This document shows positions 8,258-15,742 of a stretch of DNA of 33,725 bases, piece after piece. Origin of the DNA: JAEZKC01 sp046538945 (lineage in GTDB: Bacteria > Fibrobacterota > Chitinivibrionia > Chitinivibrionales > Chitinispirillaceae); contig JBKHHW010000018.1 in assembly GCA_046538945.1 (NCBI GenBank), positions 1-33,725 on the forward strand, in the 5' to 3' direction. A program made the position numbers and the translations under genes. A model generated the notes under the pieces. It did not search any database and was not told where the DNA came from. It worked only from the letters and a program-made list of their open reading frames with translations. Within the stretch, counting starts at the first letter, position 1. Each line of letters starts with the position of its first letter.

Positions 8258-9853
8258 ATGAGCGAAAAAGAGTTCCAAAATAGCCGGTTCACGGTGGATT
8301 ATCAGTTGACAATTCAGGACGGGCGCAGTGCCGAGGATCACGCCAGGGATATCGCTGTCGAACAGACAGTTGAAATCCCATACGAATATGTTCCTGAAAG
8401 ACACTTCAGAGCGGGTATGATCGGCAGAGTCGAACAGATTACCCCTGTGGATGATAGGGGCAGGTGGAAGGTCAGGATAAGTTACCGTTCCGACTGCACC
8501 GCTTACACCATTCCTCAGCTGTTCAATATGCTTTATGGAAACATATCCCTGAAAAAGGGCATCAGAATCACTGATATCGCTCTGGACCGGCAGCTTCAGA
8601 ACGCCTTTACCGGACCCGGATATGGTATCGAAGGGGTCAGAAGAGAGTTGGGGATTTACGAACGTCCCCTCGCCTGCACCGCTTTGAAGCCGATGGGACT
8701 TTCCGTTTCCGAGCTGGCTGAGCGGGCAGAAAAATTCTCCTTTGGCGGAATAGATCTCATTAAGGACGATCACGGTATCACCGAACAGCATTTCCATCCG
8801 TTTGAGGAGAGGGTTGCCCGATGTCAGGAAGCGGTGGAAAGGGCGTATGCTGCAACCGGCAGGAAGACACTATACTTTCCCATGGTGGCTGGTGCTTTCG
8901 ATCAGATAGACAAGCAGGTGCGGTATGCGGTAGGGCAGGGGGTGAGAGGGATTCTTGTCGCACCCATGCTGGTGGGTCCCGATGCGGTGCGTTATTTTTC
9001 CCGGGAATATTCTCTGATAGTGATGGCTCATCCGGCTCTCACGGGCACTTTCTTCCAGACCAGGGATCACGGCATGAGTCCCGCGGTTCTGCTTGGAACG
9101 CTTTTCCGGCTTATCGGCAGCGATATTTCCATATTCCCGAACTGGGGTGGAAGGTTTCCCTTTACCCGCGAGGAGTGTGTGGAACTTGCTTCCGCCCTGC
9201 GCCGGGAGCAGTACGGTTGGAAGGGGGCATTTCCCTGCCCAGCCGGGGGGATGAATCTTGGACGGGTAAAGGAAATGGGAGAGGCGTTCGGGAAAGACAC
9301 CGTGTTTCTTATAGGCGGAGCCCTTCTGGATCCCTCCGGGGATACGCAGAAGTTAACATCGGAATTCATGGATTCTCTGCGGGGCGGTTTCGGGGAACGG
9401 GTGGAGTTGCCTGCCGAGTTCGTTTCCTCCTGCAGTGTGGGGCCGGCCGGTGCTTCTGTAAAGGATGTGAAGGAGATCCTTCCTTTCAGCGGTTACCGCT
9501 GGGGCGGCAGAGAGGTGCAGGAGTACAAACAGGAGGGCAGGATTCCTTTCAGGGGCATTCTGCGTTCGGAGCTTGTGGGGCGCTTCGGTGAGAACACCTC
9601 TTTTGACCTGCGCTACTTTGAAATAGAACCGGGCGGCTTTTCCAGTTTTGAAAAGCACATCCATGAACATGTGATTATCGGAGTCCGGGGCGAAGGTGTA
9701 CTGCTGAAAAAGAACAACACTTTCAAAATCAAAGAGCACGACATCGCCTATGTGGCCCCGCTTGAGGCACATCAGCTCCGCAATGATGGCGATTCACCGT
9801 TTGGCTTTTTCTGTATTGTTGATCACGTGAGGGACAAGCCCCGTCAGGTCTGA
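8258..9853 (+). CDS. RuBisCO-like protein (form IV) fused to a C-terminal cupin
   Basis: A 531-residue protein. Residues ~1-425 are a RuBisCO large-subunit-like N-domain and TIM barrel. The core motif GGIDLIKDDHG (around 164-174) corresponds to RuBisCO GGLDFTKDDE. Lys201 and Asp203 equivalents are kept (K169, D171), but Glu204, a magnesium ligand, is His (H172). CTALKPMGLS replaces the TIKPK loop (K177 lost), Arg295 is Pro in MAHPAL, and the phosphate loop IGG (352-354) is kept. It is therefore not a CO2-fixing enzyme but an RLP acting on a sugar phosphate. Residues ~455-520 are a cupin with EKHIHEH (H467, H469, H471) and LEAHQLRND (H505) as metal ligands. The start at 8258 has GGGAGGA. Known RLPs are MTRu-1-P isomerase or enolase (sulfur salvage) and OiaX-type 3-oxoisoapionate-4-P enzymes; KDDHG is more like the latter from memory. 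Substrate unresolved. Confidence 0.88.
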   Translation: MSEKEFQNSRFTVDYQLTIQDGRSAEDHARDIAVEQTVEIPYEYVPERHFRAGMIGRVEQITPVDDRGRWKVRISYRSDCTAYTIPQLFNMLYGNISLKKGIRITDIALDRQLQNAFTGPGYGIEGVRRELGIYERPLACTALKPMGLSVSELAERAEKFSFGGIDLIKDDHGITEQHFHPFEERVARCQEAVERAYAATGRKTLYFPMVAGAFDQIDKQVRYAVGQGVRGILVAPMLVGPDAVRYFSREYSLIVMAHPALTGTFFQTRDHGMSPAVLLGTLFRLIGSDISIFPNWGGRFPFTREECVELASALRREQYGWKGAFPCPAGGMNLGRVKEMGEAFGKDTVFLIGGALLDPSGDTQKLTSEFMDSLRGGFGERVELPAEFVSSCSVGPAGASVKDVKEILPFSGYRWGGREVQEYKQEGRIPFRGILRSELVGRFGENTSFDLRYFEIEPGGFSSFEKHIHEHVIIGVRGEGVLLKKNNTFKIKEHDIAYVAPLEAHQLRNDGDSPFGFFCIVDHVRDKPRQV

Positions 9854-11063
9854 TTTTTTTTTGAGCTGTCAGGCTCGAACGCTGCTCAGGCGAGCAACTC
9901 AGCTCTAAAACGGCCTCCTTGCCGATTTGCAGAAATTCTTCCAGCTGTTTGTCCTTCAGAAGTTTTTTCCCTCTGTCATCAACAAAACCGGACTGGTTCC
10001 GGCTGTGCTGCTTCTGGTGCGCGGCGAGGAGGCAGGCACCCTGTTCGGCAGTGTGCAGCAGTTCGTGATCAAACTGCTCTGCGTCTCTTGCCGCAGGGAG
10101 AAGGGGAATCATGTCGGAAGTATTGTGCTCGGTACCGAAGGTTATGCAGAATTCATGTTTACGGAAGACTTCAACATAGTGCTTCAGCACACCCGGGCTG
10201 TTTCGCCGGGGAATGAATTCCACAGCGTGAATCCCCCGTTCCAGAAGCATGCGGGCCAGTCTGCAGGCATCCTTTTCCATTTCCGTGAATCCCGCCCTGT
10301 CATCGGCCAGTACGGGGTAACAGGGAATGCCTCCTGCCTCCAGTATGATTTTTTTGGCCTGATCGAAGGACAGTTCCCAGCTGTTTTTCTCCATATAGGC
10401 CGGGGCTCCCGGCGAGAACAGCCGCTCGATTATTTCAAGTTGTACCGAAGCTGCATCTGTGCAGTCGGCCTCCGGTGGTCTGTTTTGAAAAATTTTTCTG
10501 AACAGATCACCCAGAGCCGTATTGTTGGGTGATACCTCTTTTGCCAGGAGGTAGAGGGCTTTGGCCAGATGGCGTTCCCGTACGGTGTTCTTTGCGTATG
10601 CAGACCTGATCCGGTTGTAGTCGAGCTCGATTCCTGTGCCGCAGGAGTGAAGGTGGTCGTTGAGTTTGTGGATCACTTTCCATATGTGATCCTGTGTGCT
10701 TTTCCACAGGGAGGCAAGAAGGTTTTTCGAGTTGCTGCAGAAATTGACCGGATGCCTGAGGCCTTTTCCGCAAAGGTAGAACGCTCCCGGATGAGTGTTG
10801 CTGTTCCATCTGAGCCCGTTTGCCAGGTCATCTTTGCTGAAGGTGAGGAACTCTATATTGAAAAGGGGGTAGATTCCATATCGGCGGCAGCTGTTCTGGA
10901 ATTCCCCGAATCCCTCGCAGGTGTTGAAATCGTTTATGCCCAGAACGGCTATTCCCTGTGCGGATGCGGCTCTCACCAGTCCTTCTATGCTGTCGAAGGA
11001 ACTGAACGAGTATGGAGAATGGACGTGGGTGTTGGCTTTTATGTAGCTTGAGTTTTCCGGCAT
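9729..11063 (-). CDS. PHP-domain protein (3' end uncertain)
   Basis: A ~444-residue protein as read. The N-terminus carries a PHP metal-binding start, NTHVHSPYSFSSFDS, but the second motif is INDFNT where TDHNT is usual. Further on, FNIEFLTF, then GIHAVEFI and FGTEHNT fit later PHP strands. Metal binding is thus partly altered, and phosphoesterase activity is not certain. I chose the ATG at 11063, next to the PHP motif, rather than 11096. The last ~42 residues (Pro/Arg-rich, unlike the rest) lie antisense to the cupin end of the RLP gene. They follow an A9 run in the coding strand (T9 at 9854-9862). With one extra A the frame would stop at 9844, right after the run. The true end is probably there, by homopolymer indel or slippage. 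Confidence 0.75.
   Translation of the reverse strand: MPENSSYIKANTHVHSPYSFSSFDSIEGLVRAASAQGIAVLGINDFNTCEGFGEFQNSCRRYGIYPLFNIEFLTFSKDDLANGLRWNSNTHPGAFYLCGKGLRHPVNFCSNSKNLLASLWKSTQDHIWKVIHKLNDHLHSCGTGIELDYNRIRSAYAKNTVRERHLAKALYLLAKEVSPNNTALGDLFRKIFQNRPPEADCTDAASVQLEIIERLFSPGAPAYMEKNSWELSFDQAKKIILEAGGIPCYPVLADDRAGFTEMEKDACRLARMLLERGIHAVEFIPRRNSPGVLKHYVEVFRKHEFCITFGTEHNTSDMIPLLPAARDAEQFDHELLHTAEQGACLLAAHQKQHSRNQSGFVDDRGKKLLKDKQLEEFLQIGKEAVLELSCSPEQRSSLTAQKKIRPDGACPSRDQQYRKSQTVNRHHCGADVPQAGPHRRCRAL
9863..9905. repeat. Inverted repeat beside a T9 tract
   Basis: GAGCTG (9863-9868) pairs with CAGCTC (9900-9905), and inside them GCTCG (9873-9877) pairs with CGAGC (9891-9895). The T9 run 9854-9862 immediately precedes it on the plus strand, so on neither strand does a hairpin precede a U-tract as a terminator needs. 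It lies inside the 3' part of the PHP gene. Confidence 0.4.
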
Positions 11064-11089
11064 GCACCAAAAATAGTAAATGCAGTACA

Positions 11090-11106
11090 GGAACAAAAAT
11101 TGTTCC
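11090..11106. promoter_or_regulatory. Palindrome between divergent genes
   Basis: GGAACAA-AAA-TTGTTCC, a perfect 7-3-7 inverted repeat between the PHP gene (minus) and the methyltransferase gene (plus). The position suits an operator or a small 5' hairpin. No regulator can be named. Confidence 0.3.
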
Positions 11107-11179
11107 CTGATCTTGCCTGATGCTTAGCTAGGAATGATTTTCTGTGGGGGTTTCCAGTTTTTTTGTGGATGGGGTAAAA

Positions 11180-12346
11180 ATGAGAGTGATTTTGAAAAAA
11201 GGTAAGGATAGACTTGTGCGCATGGGAAATCCATGGGTATTCTCCGGTGCCGTGGCGAAAACGGAGGGCGAGTTGGGCAGTAGAAGACTGTGTCAGGTGT
11301 ATGATTTCAGAAATTCATTCATCGGCACCGGTTACTTCAATGATGCTTCTGCCATCCGGGTACGTATGCTTACCCGCAGGGAGGATTTTACCGGGGATGA
11401 TCTGGCTTTCCGTTTGAGAAGGGCGGTCGAGCAGAGGGCGGGGCTGCTCTCGCCGGAAACCGACTCCTGCCGACTGGTCAATTCGGAGGGGGATTTTCTT
11501 CCCGGCCTCGTGGTGGACAAGTATGGTGACGGGCTCTGTATTCAGATCGGCACTGCGGGGATGGAATGCTGGCGCTCTTCTGTTGTGGAGCATCTCAAAA
11601 AACTCCTTTCGCCCGCTTTCATCTATGAGCGCTCCGATACCGACTCCCGGAGAAGGGAGGGGCTGGAAGACAGCGAAGGGCTTCTGAGCGGAGATCTGGC
11701 TTCACAGCTCATAATAAAGGAAAATGGTGCCAGGTACGTGGTCGATTTGGCTTCCGGGCAGAAAACCGGTTTCTTTTTCGATCAGAGGGATAACCGCTCT
11801 CTTCTCCGTTCCTACAGCGCCGGAGCGAGAGTGTGTGATTGTTTTTCCTACAGCGGTGGATTCGCCGTCAATGCGCTGCTGGGAGGTGCGCAAAAGGTGA
11901 CAGCAGTGGACATCTCCAGGAATGCAGGAGAGTGGGTCAGGGCCAATGCTCAACTTAGCGGGTTGGGTCAGGCTCTGGAGTTCACCACTGCCGATGTTTT
12001 CAAGTATCTGCGTGAATGCGAGGACAGCTACAATCTGCTTGTACTGGATCCTCCCAAGTTCGCCAGGCATCCCGGTGAGGTGGAAAGGGCTGCACGGGGA
12101 TACAAGGATATCAACATGGTGGGGTTGAAGCGGTTGGAGCCGGGAGGGCTTCTTTTCACCTTTTCCTGCTCGAATGCCGTCGATCCGTATCTGTTCCGCC
12201 AGATTGTCTTTTCCGCCGCGGCTGACGCGAACCGTCCGGTACAGCTGCTGCATCTGCTTTCAGCCGGTCCGGATCATCCGGTGAACATCGCCCACAGGGA
12301 GGGGGAGTATCTCAAGGGGCTGGTTCTGCGGGTGGCTCAGGATTAG
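11180..12346 (+). CDS. RlmI-like class I SAM-dependent rRNA (cytosine-C5) methyltransferase
   Basis: A ~388-residue protein of the RlmI/RlmK-like PUA-methyltransferase family (E. coli RlmI makes m5C1962 in 23S rRNA). Residues ~1-75 form the PUA RNA-binding domain (MGNPWVFSGAVAK is the family-typical start), followed by the central EEHEL domain-like region with SEGDFLPGLVVDKYG. The C-terminal Rossmann fold shows GQKTGFFFDQRDNR, CFSYSGGFAVNALLGGAQKVTAVDIS (SAM binding) and LDPPKFAR (motif IV, DPPK). The late FSCSNAV segment has the Cys of the SCS motif, with Asn-Ala instead of the usual SxxH. I chose the ATG at 11180 with GATGGGG upstream over the GTG at 11144, because the PUA domain begins there. 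No operon partner; a 433-bp spacer follows. Confidence 0.88.
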   Translation: MRVILKKGKDRLVRMGNPWVFSGAVAKTEGELGSRRLCQVYDFRNSFIGTGYFNDASAIRVRMLTRREDFTGDDLAFRLRRAVEQRAGLLSPETDSCRLVNSEGDFLPGLVVDKYGDGLCIQIGTAGMECWRSSVVEHLKKLLSPAFIYERSDTDSRRREGLEDSEGLLSGDLASQLIIKENGARYVVDLASGQKTGFFFDQRDNRSLLRSYSAGARVCDCFSYSGGFAVNALLGGAQKVTAVDISRNAGEWVRANAQLSGLGQALEFTTADVFKYLRECEDSYNLLVLDPPKFARHPGEVERAARGYKDINMVGLKRLEPGGLLFTFSCSNAVDPYLFRQIVFSAAADANRPVQLLHLLSAGPDHPVNIAHREGEYLKGLVLRVAQD

Positions 12347-12779
12347 AAAAGAGAGCAATATCGCGCCTTGTGGGGCGTATTTATTTTGAATTTGAATTTT
12401 TTTCGCGATAAAGTGCTTGACTTCGTTTCAGCCTTTCACCATTTTAAAAGTCGGAAATGGCTGAGTACATTCCGTAACATCTTGTGGCCTCGCATTTTGC
12501 ACCTGTTCAATTGATGAAAATCCAGAAAATCAGTTTTGTCAATTGAGTTACACATCAGAACCGGCACTGGCATACTGATTGCAGTGCAGAGAAGTAGCAG
12601 GTTGGCCAGTCTTCATGAAAGCATTCGGTATATTCTTCCAGAGTAATAAAAATAGATAAAAAAATTTCCCGATGAATTATCAGAGCTGCAGGCTGGGACT
12701 TTTCAGCCCCGGGCCGCAAAAATCACTAGAAAATCCATTATCAGCAGATAAAACCCTTTTTCATAACTGAGGTGTATTA
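12347..12779 (+). other. Long A/T-rich leader upstream of rho
   Basis: 433 bp without a convincing gene. Near its start, CGCC-TTGTGG-GGCG (12364-12377) followed by TATTTATTTT could be a weak terminator for the methyltransferase gene. TTGACT at 12417-12422 is a possible -35 without a good -10. CTGGCATACTGATTGCA (12567-12583) matches the sigma-54 -24/-12 pattern with one mismatch, but that is near chance for a window this size. GGCTG (12691-12695) and CAGCC (12704-12708) can form a hairpin just before a GC-rich patch. rho genes are often controlled by attenuation in a leader, so this region may be a long 5' UTR. No known riboswitch was recognised. Confidence 0.4.
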
Positions 12780-14027
12780 ATGAATGTTGCTGAGTTAAAG
12801 TCAATGTCGATGACAGAACTCAATGATCTGGCGGAGAGCCACAATGTCGGAGAGCATCGCAACCTGCGTCGTCAGGAGCTTATCTTCAGAATTCTTCAGG
12901 CCCAGGCCGCCCAGAACGGGCAGATGTTCGCCGAAGGCGTTCTCGAGATCATGCCCGACGGGTTCGGGTTCCTCCGTTCGCCGCTCAACAGCTACCTGAG
13001 CGGTCCGGACGACATCTATGTCTCCCCCTCCCAGATAAAGAGATTCTATCTTAAAACAGGGGATACCGTTTCCGGACAGGTCCGTCCGCCAAAGGATTCG
13101 GAACGTTACTTCGCACTCCTTCGGGTGGAGATGATAAATTTCGAGGACCCCGAGGAATGCAAAAAGAAGATCAACTTCGATGACCTCACCCCTCTTTTCC
13201 CCGATGAAAAATTCAACCTTGAATACAGCGCTAAAGAACCTGCAACCAGAATCATGAACCTGCTCACTCCCATAGGCAAGGGACAGCGCGGACTCATCGT
13301 TGCTCCTCCCAGAACAGGTAAAACGGTTCTGCTCAAAAGCATCGCCAATGCGATTCTTGCCAGTCACCCGGAAGTCTTCCTCATCGTTCTTCTCATCGAC
13401 GAGCGTCCGGAGGAAGTCACCGACATGCAGCGTTCAGTCAAGGCCGAAATCATAAGCTCCACTTTCGACGAACCCGCCGAACGCCATGTGGTAGTGGCTG
13501 AAATGGCTATCGAGAGGGCGAAACGTCTTGTCGAGCACAACAGGGACGTGGTCATCCTGCTTGACAGTATCACCCGTCTGGCTCGTGCCCACAATACCGT
13601 GGCTCCTCATTCCGGAAGAATTCTCTCCGGTGGTGTGGATTCCCAGGCTCTTTACAAACCCAAGAGGTTTTTCGGTGCAGCCCGGAATATCGACAACGGC
13701 GGAAGCCTCACTATCATCGCTACCGCTCTCATCGAAACCGGAAGCCGCATGGACGAAGTGATTTTCGAGGAGTTCAAGGGTACCGGCAACATGGAGCTTG
13801 TACTTGACAGAAAAATCGCCGACCGGCGCGTCTATCCCGCAATCGACCTCATGAGGAGCGGAACCCGCAAGGAGGAGCTGCTTCTGACTCAGGAGGAACT
13901 CAACAGAATGTGGATACTGCGCAAATTCCTGGCGACCATGACTCCTATTGAAATGATGGAGTTCCTTTCTGAAAAGATGTTGAGTACCAAGAACAACAAG
14001 GAATTCCTCAATGTCATGAAGTCCTGA
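12780..14027 (+). CDS. rho: Transcription termination factor Rho
   Basis: A 415-residue hexameric RNA helicase/ATPase that ends transcripts. The N-terminal Rho_N helix bundle (1-45: MNVAELKSMSMTELNDLAES) is followed by the cold-shock-like primary RNA-binding domain (GVLEIMPDGFGFLRSP...DDIYVSPSQIKRF). The RecA-like motor has Walker A APPRTGKT (about 175-182), Walker B VVILLDSITRLARAHN (257-272) and the Q-loop/R-loop segment GGVDSQALYKPKRFFGAARN. Length and layout match E. coli Rho (419), with no extra N-terminal insertion. The ATG is preceded by GAGGTG. proC follows 37 bp later on the same strand and may be transcribed with it. Confidence 0.98.
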   Translation: MNVAELKSMSMTELNDLAESHNVGEHRNLRRQELIFRILQAQAAQNGQMFAEGVLEIMPDGFGFLRSPLNSYLSGPDDIYVSPSQIKRFYLKTGDTVSGQVRPPKDSERYFALLRVEMINFEDPEECKKKINFDDLTPLFPDEKFNLEYSAKEPATRIMNLLTPIGKGQRGLIVAPPRTGKTVLLKSIANAILASHPEVFLIVLLIDERPEEVTDMQRSVKAEIISSTFDEPAERHVVVAEMAIERAKRLVEHNRDVVILLDSITRLARAHNTVAPHSGRILSGGVDSQALYKPKRFFGAARNIDNGGSLTIIATALIETGSRMDEVIFEEFKGTGNMELVLDRKIADRRVYPAIDLMRSGTRKEELLLTQEELNRMWILRKFLATMTPIEMMEFLSEKMLSTKNNKEFLNVMKS

Positions 14028-14064
14028 TCCGGGAAAAGCCGGTCACCGATACCAGGGGGAACAA

Positions 14065-14865
14065 ATGAGAATAGCTGTACTGGGAACAGGCAATATGGGC
14101 AGAGCTCTGATCGGGGGGCTTTGCAAAGCCTACGGTGAGTCTGTCAGGATAAGTGCCTTCGATAAGTCTGCGGAGGCTCTGGAAGGGCTGGGGAAGGATG
14201 TGGAGATAATCGAACCCGGCAAATGGAAAGAGGCACAGTTCATTCCCGATGTGGTTGTCCTTTCGGTCAAGCCGGCGGATATGGGAAGCGTCCTTGAACT
14301 CCTGGCCTCTTCCGCGCAGGAATTCGCCTATCTTACCATATCCGTTGCCGCCGGAATCAGCATTTCATTCATGACTGAAAAGCTCGGTGGTGCCGCCAGA
14401 GTCTGCAGAGTGATGCCAAACACTCCCGCTCTGGTCGGGGAGGGGATGAGTGCCTATGCGCTTTCCTCTGGCTGTACTGATGAAGACAGTCAGAGAGTGG
14501 AATACATTTTCAATGCCTGCGGCAGAGTGATAAATGTAAATGAGAATCTGATGAATGCCGTGACCGGTCTTTCCGGAAGCGGTCCGGCTTTCGTCTACAG
14601 CTTCATAGAGGCGCTTGCAGAGGGTGGGGTAAGCGCAGGACTTCCCTACAAGACAGCTCTGGAGGCTGCCGCCCAGACGGTGCTCGGCGCTGCACGCATG
14701 GTGCAGAGCACCGGAGAGCATCCCTCCGTTCTTAAATCGAAAGTAATGTCCCCAGGCGGTACAACTGCTCACGGTCTTTTGGCCTTGGAAAGAAATGCTT
14801 TCAGACACGCTGTGGAACAGGCTGTTCTGCAGGCCTCATCCAGATCCGCCCAACTGGGAATTTGA
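14065..14865 (+). CDS. proC: Pyrroline-5-carboxylate reductase
   Basis: A 266-residue cytosolic enzyme for the last step of proline synthesis, reducing pyrroline-5-carboxylate with NAD(P)H. The N-terminal Rossmann motif VLGTGNMGRALIGGL and VVLSVKPADMG define cofactor binding. The C-terminal dimer domain has the family signature (GLSGSGPAFVYSFIEALAEGGVSAGLPYKTA) and VMSPGGTTAHGL, both containing substrate and cofactor contacts. Length is normal (~270). A strong AGGGGGAA Shine-Dalgarno precedes the ATG. It sits between rho and a thioredoxin-like gene 19 bp downstream, so the three may share a transcript, with no evident metabolic link. Confidence 0.97.
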   Translation: MRIAVLGTGNMGRALIGGLCKAYGESVRISAFDKSAEALEGLGKDVEIIEPGKWKEAQFIPDVVVLSVKPADMGSVLELLASSAQEFAYLTISVAAGISISFMTEKLGGAARVCRVMPNTPALVGEGMSAYALSSGCTDEDSQRVEYIFNACGRVINVNENLMNAVTGLSGSGPAFVYSFIEALAEGGVSAGLPYKTALEAAAQTVLGAARMVQSTGEHPSVLKSKVMSPGGTTAHGLLALERNAFRHAVEQAVLQASSRSAQLGI

Positions 14866-14884
14866 TAATCTAAAGGATACCAGA

Positions 14885-15718
14885 ATGAAACAATTGTTTC
14901 TTCCGCTGTTGCTTCTCTGCTTTAAAGCTGTATCAGCAGCGGATTCCTTGCCTGCTGTTCTCGGTCCGGGAGAAAACGCGCCCACATTCTCTCTCCCTTC
15001 GCTTACAAAGGACAGGGTGGTTCTGCGTCATTACTGCGGTCAGAAGCTTCTTCGGTCAAGAGTGAACGATGAACCCAAAATCGTGATCCTGAACTTCTGG
15101 GCAACCTACTGTGCGCCATGCCAGAAGGAGATCCCGGAGCTTGTCCGTTTTCAGAAGAAGTACAAGGACAAGGTCAAGCTCATCTGTATCAGCATAGACA
15201 AGGAGGGCAAATCTCTTGTAAAACCCTTTGTCCGGGAAAAAAAGTACGATATAACCGTCGGGCTTGATCCTTATCTTCACACCGCCAAACGATACAATGT
15301 GTACAAAGTCCCGGCGCTGTTTGTCCTCGATCACAAGGGTGTGATTCGGTATTCACAGAATGATTATGATGAATCGCTTGTAGCCAAACTTGAGAAAGTT
15401 GTAGACGATATCGAAAAAGGAAGGGCGGTGGTCAGTGCTCACGAAGAACCGGCACAGGAAAAAAATGATGGTGAGGATGCGGCGCCTGCTGAAGTGAGCG
15501 ACAGTTCTCAGCCTGCTTTGAAATCTGCCGTTTCAGGTGGTTCTCAAAAAGCAAAATCATCCGTTTCTGCGCGCATACGGTGGCAGGCGGTGGCTGCGGT
15601 TGAGTGTGGCCGTCCCATTCTGGTGGTTGCTCAGGAGGTTGGAGCAACTCCCGAGGAGATTCGTTCCTGGTACGATGATCTGAAAAAAGCGGCAACGGAA
15701 ATCTGGAAAGCGAAATAA
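14885..15718 (+). CDS. Periplasmic TlpA/ResA-like thioredoxin with HTH-like C-terminal tail
   Basis: A 277-residue protein. A signal peptide (MKQLFLPLLLLCFKAVSA) leads to a TlpA/ResA-type thioredoxin fold (about 28-175). WATYCAPCQKEIPEL has the CAPC active site (C76, C79), and KVPALFVLDHKG holds the cis-Pro. The family reduces disulfides in the periplasm, for example in cytochrome c maturation. After an Ala/Ser/Glu-rich linker (185-225), residues ~229-277 look like a helix-turn-helix of the transposase/homeodomain-like type (RWQAVAAVECG...ILVVAQEVGATPEEIRSWYDDL). A DNA-binding-like module on an exported protein is odd. The start at 14885 is supported by AAAGGA and the signal peptide; the longer upstream frame overlaps proC. 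No cytochrome genes are nearby. Confidence 0.88.
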   Translation: MKQLFLPLLLLCFKAVSAADSLPAVLGPGENAPTFSLPSLTKDRVVLRHYCGQKLLRSRVNDEPKIVILNFWATYCAPCQKEIPELVRFQKKYKDKVKLICISIDKEGKSLVKPFVREKKYDITVGLDPYLHTAKRYNVYKVPALFVLDHKGVIRYSQNDYDESLVAKLEKVVDDIEKGRAVVSAHEEPAQEKNDGEDAAPAEVSDSSQPALKSAVSGGSQKAKSSVSARIRWQAVAAVECGRPILVVAQEVGATPEEIRSWYDDLKKAATEIWKAK

Positions 15719-15742
15719 AATAAACGGAAATGCAGTCAGATC

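Noticed and set aside
8821..9591. 256-residue plus-strand frame inside the RLP-cupin gene
   Set aside because: It overlaps the recognised RLP in another frame and its composition (Arg/Gly/Ser/Cys rich) is that of a shadow.
9854..9905. Intrinsic terminator for the RLP-cupin gene
   Set aside because: The T-run comes before the hairpin on the plus strand and the minus strand has A-run after it, so neither order fits.
12567..12583. Sigma-54-like -24/-12 element in the rho leader
   Set aside because: It differs from consensus at one position, which is expected about once by chance in a window of this size, and no activator gene is nearby.
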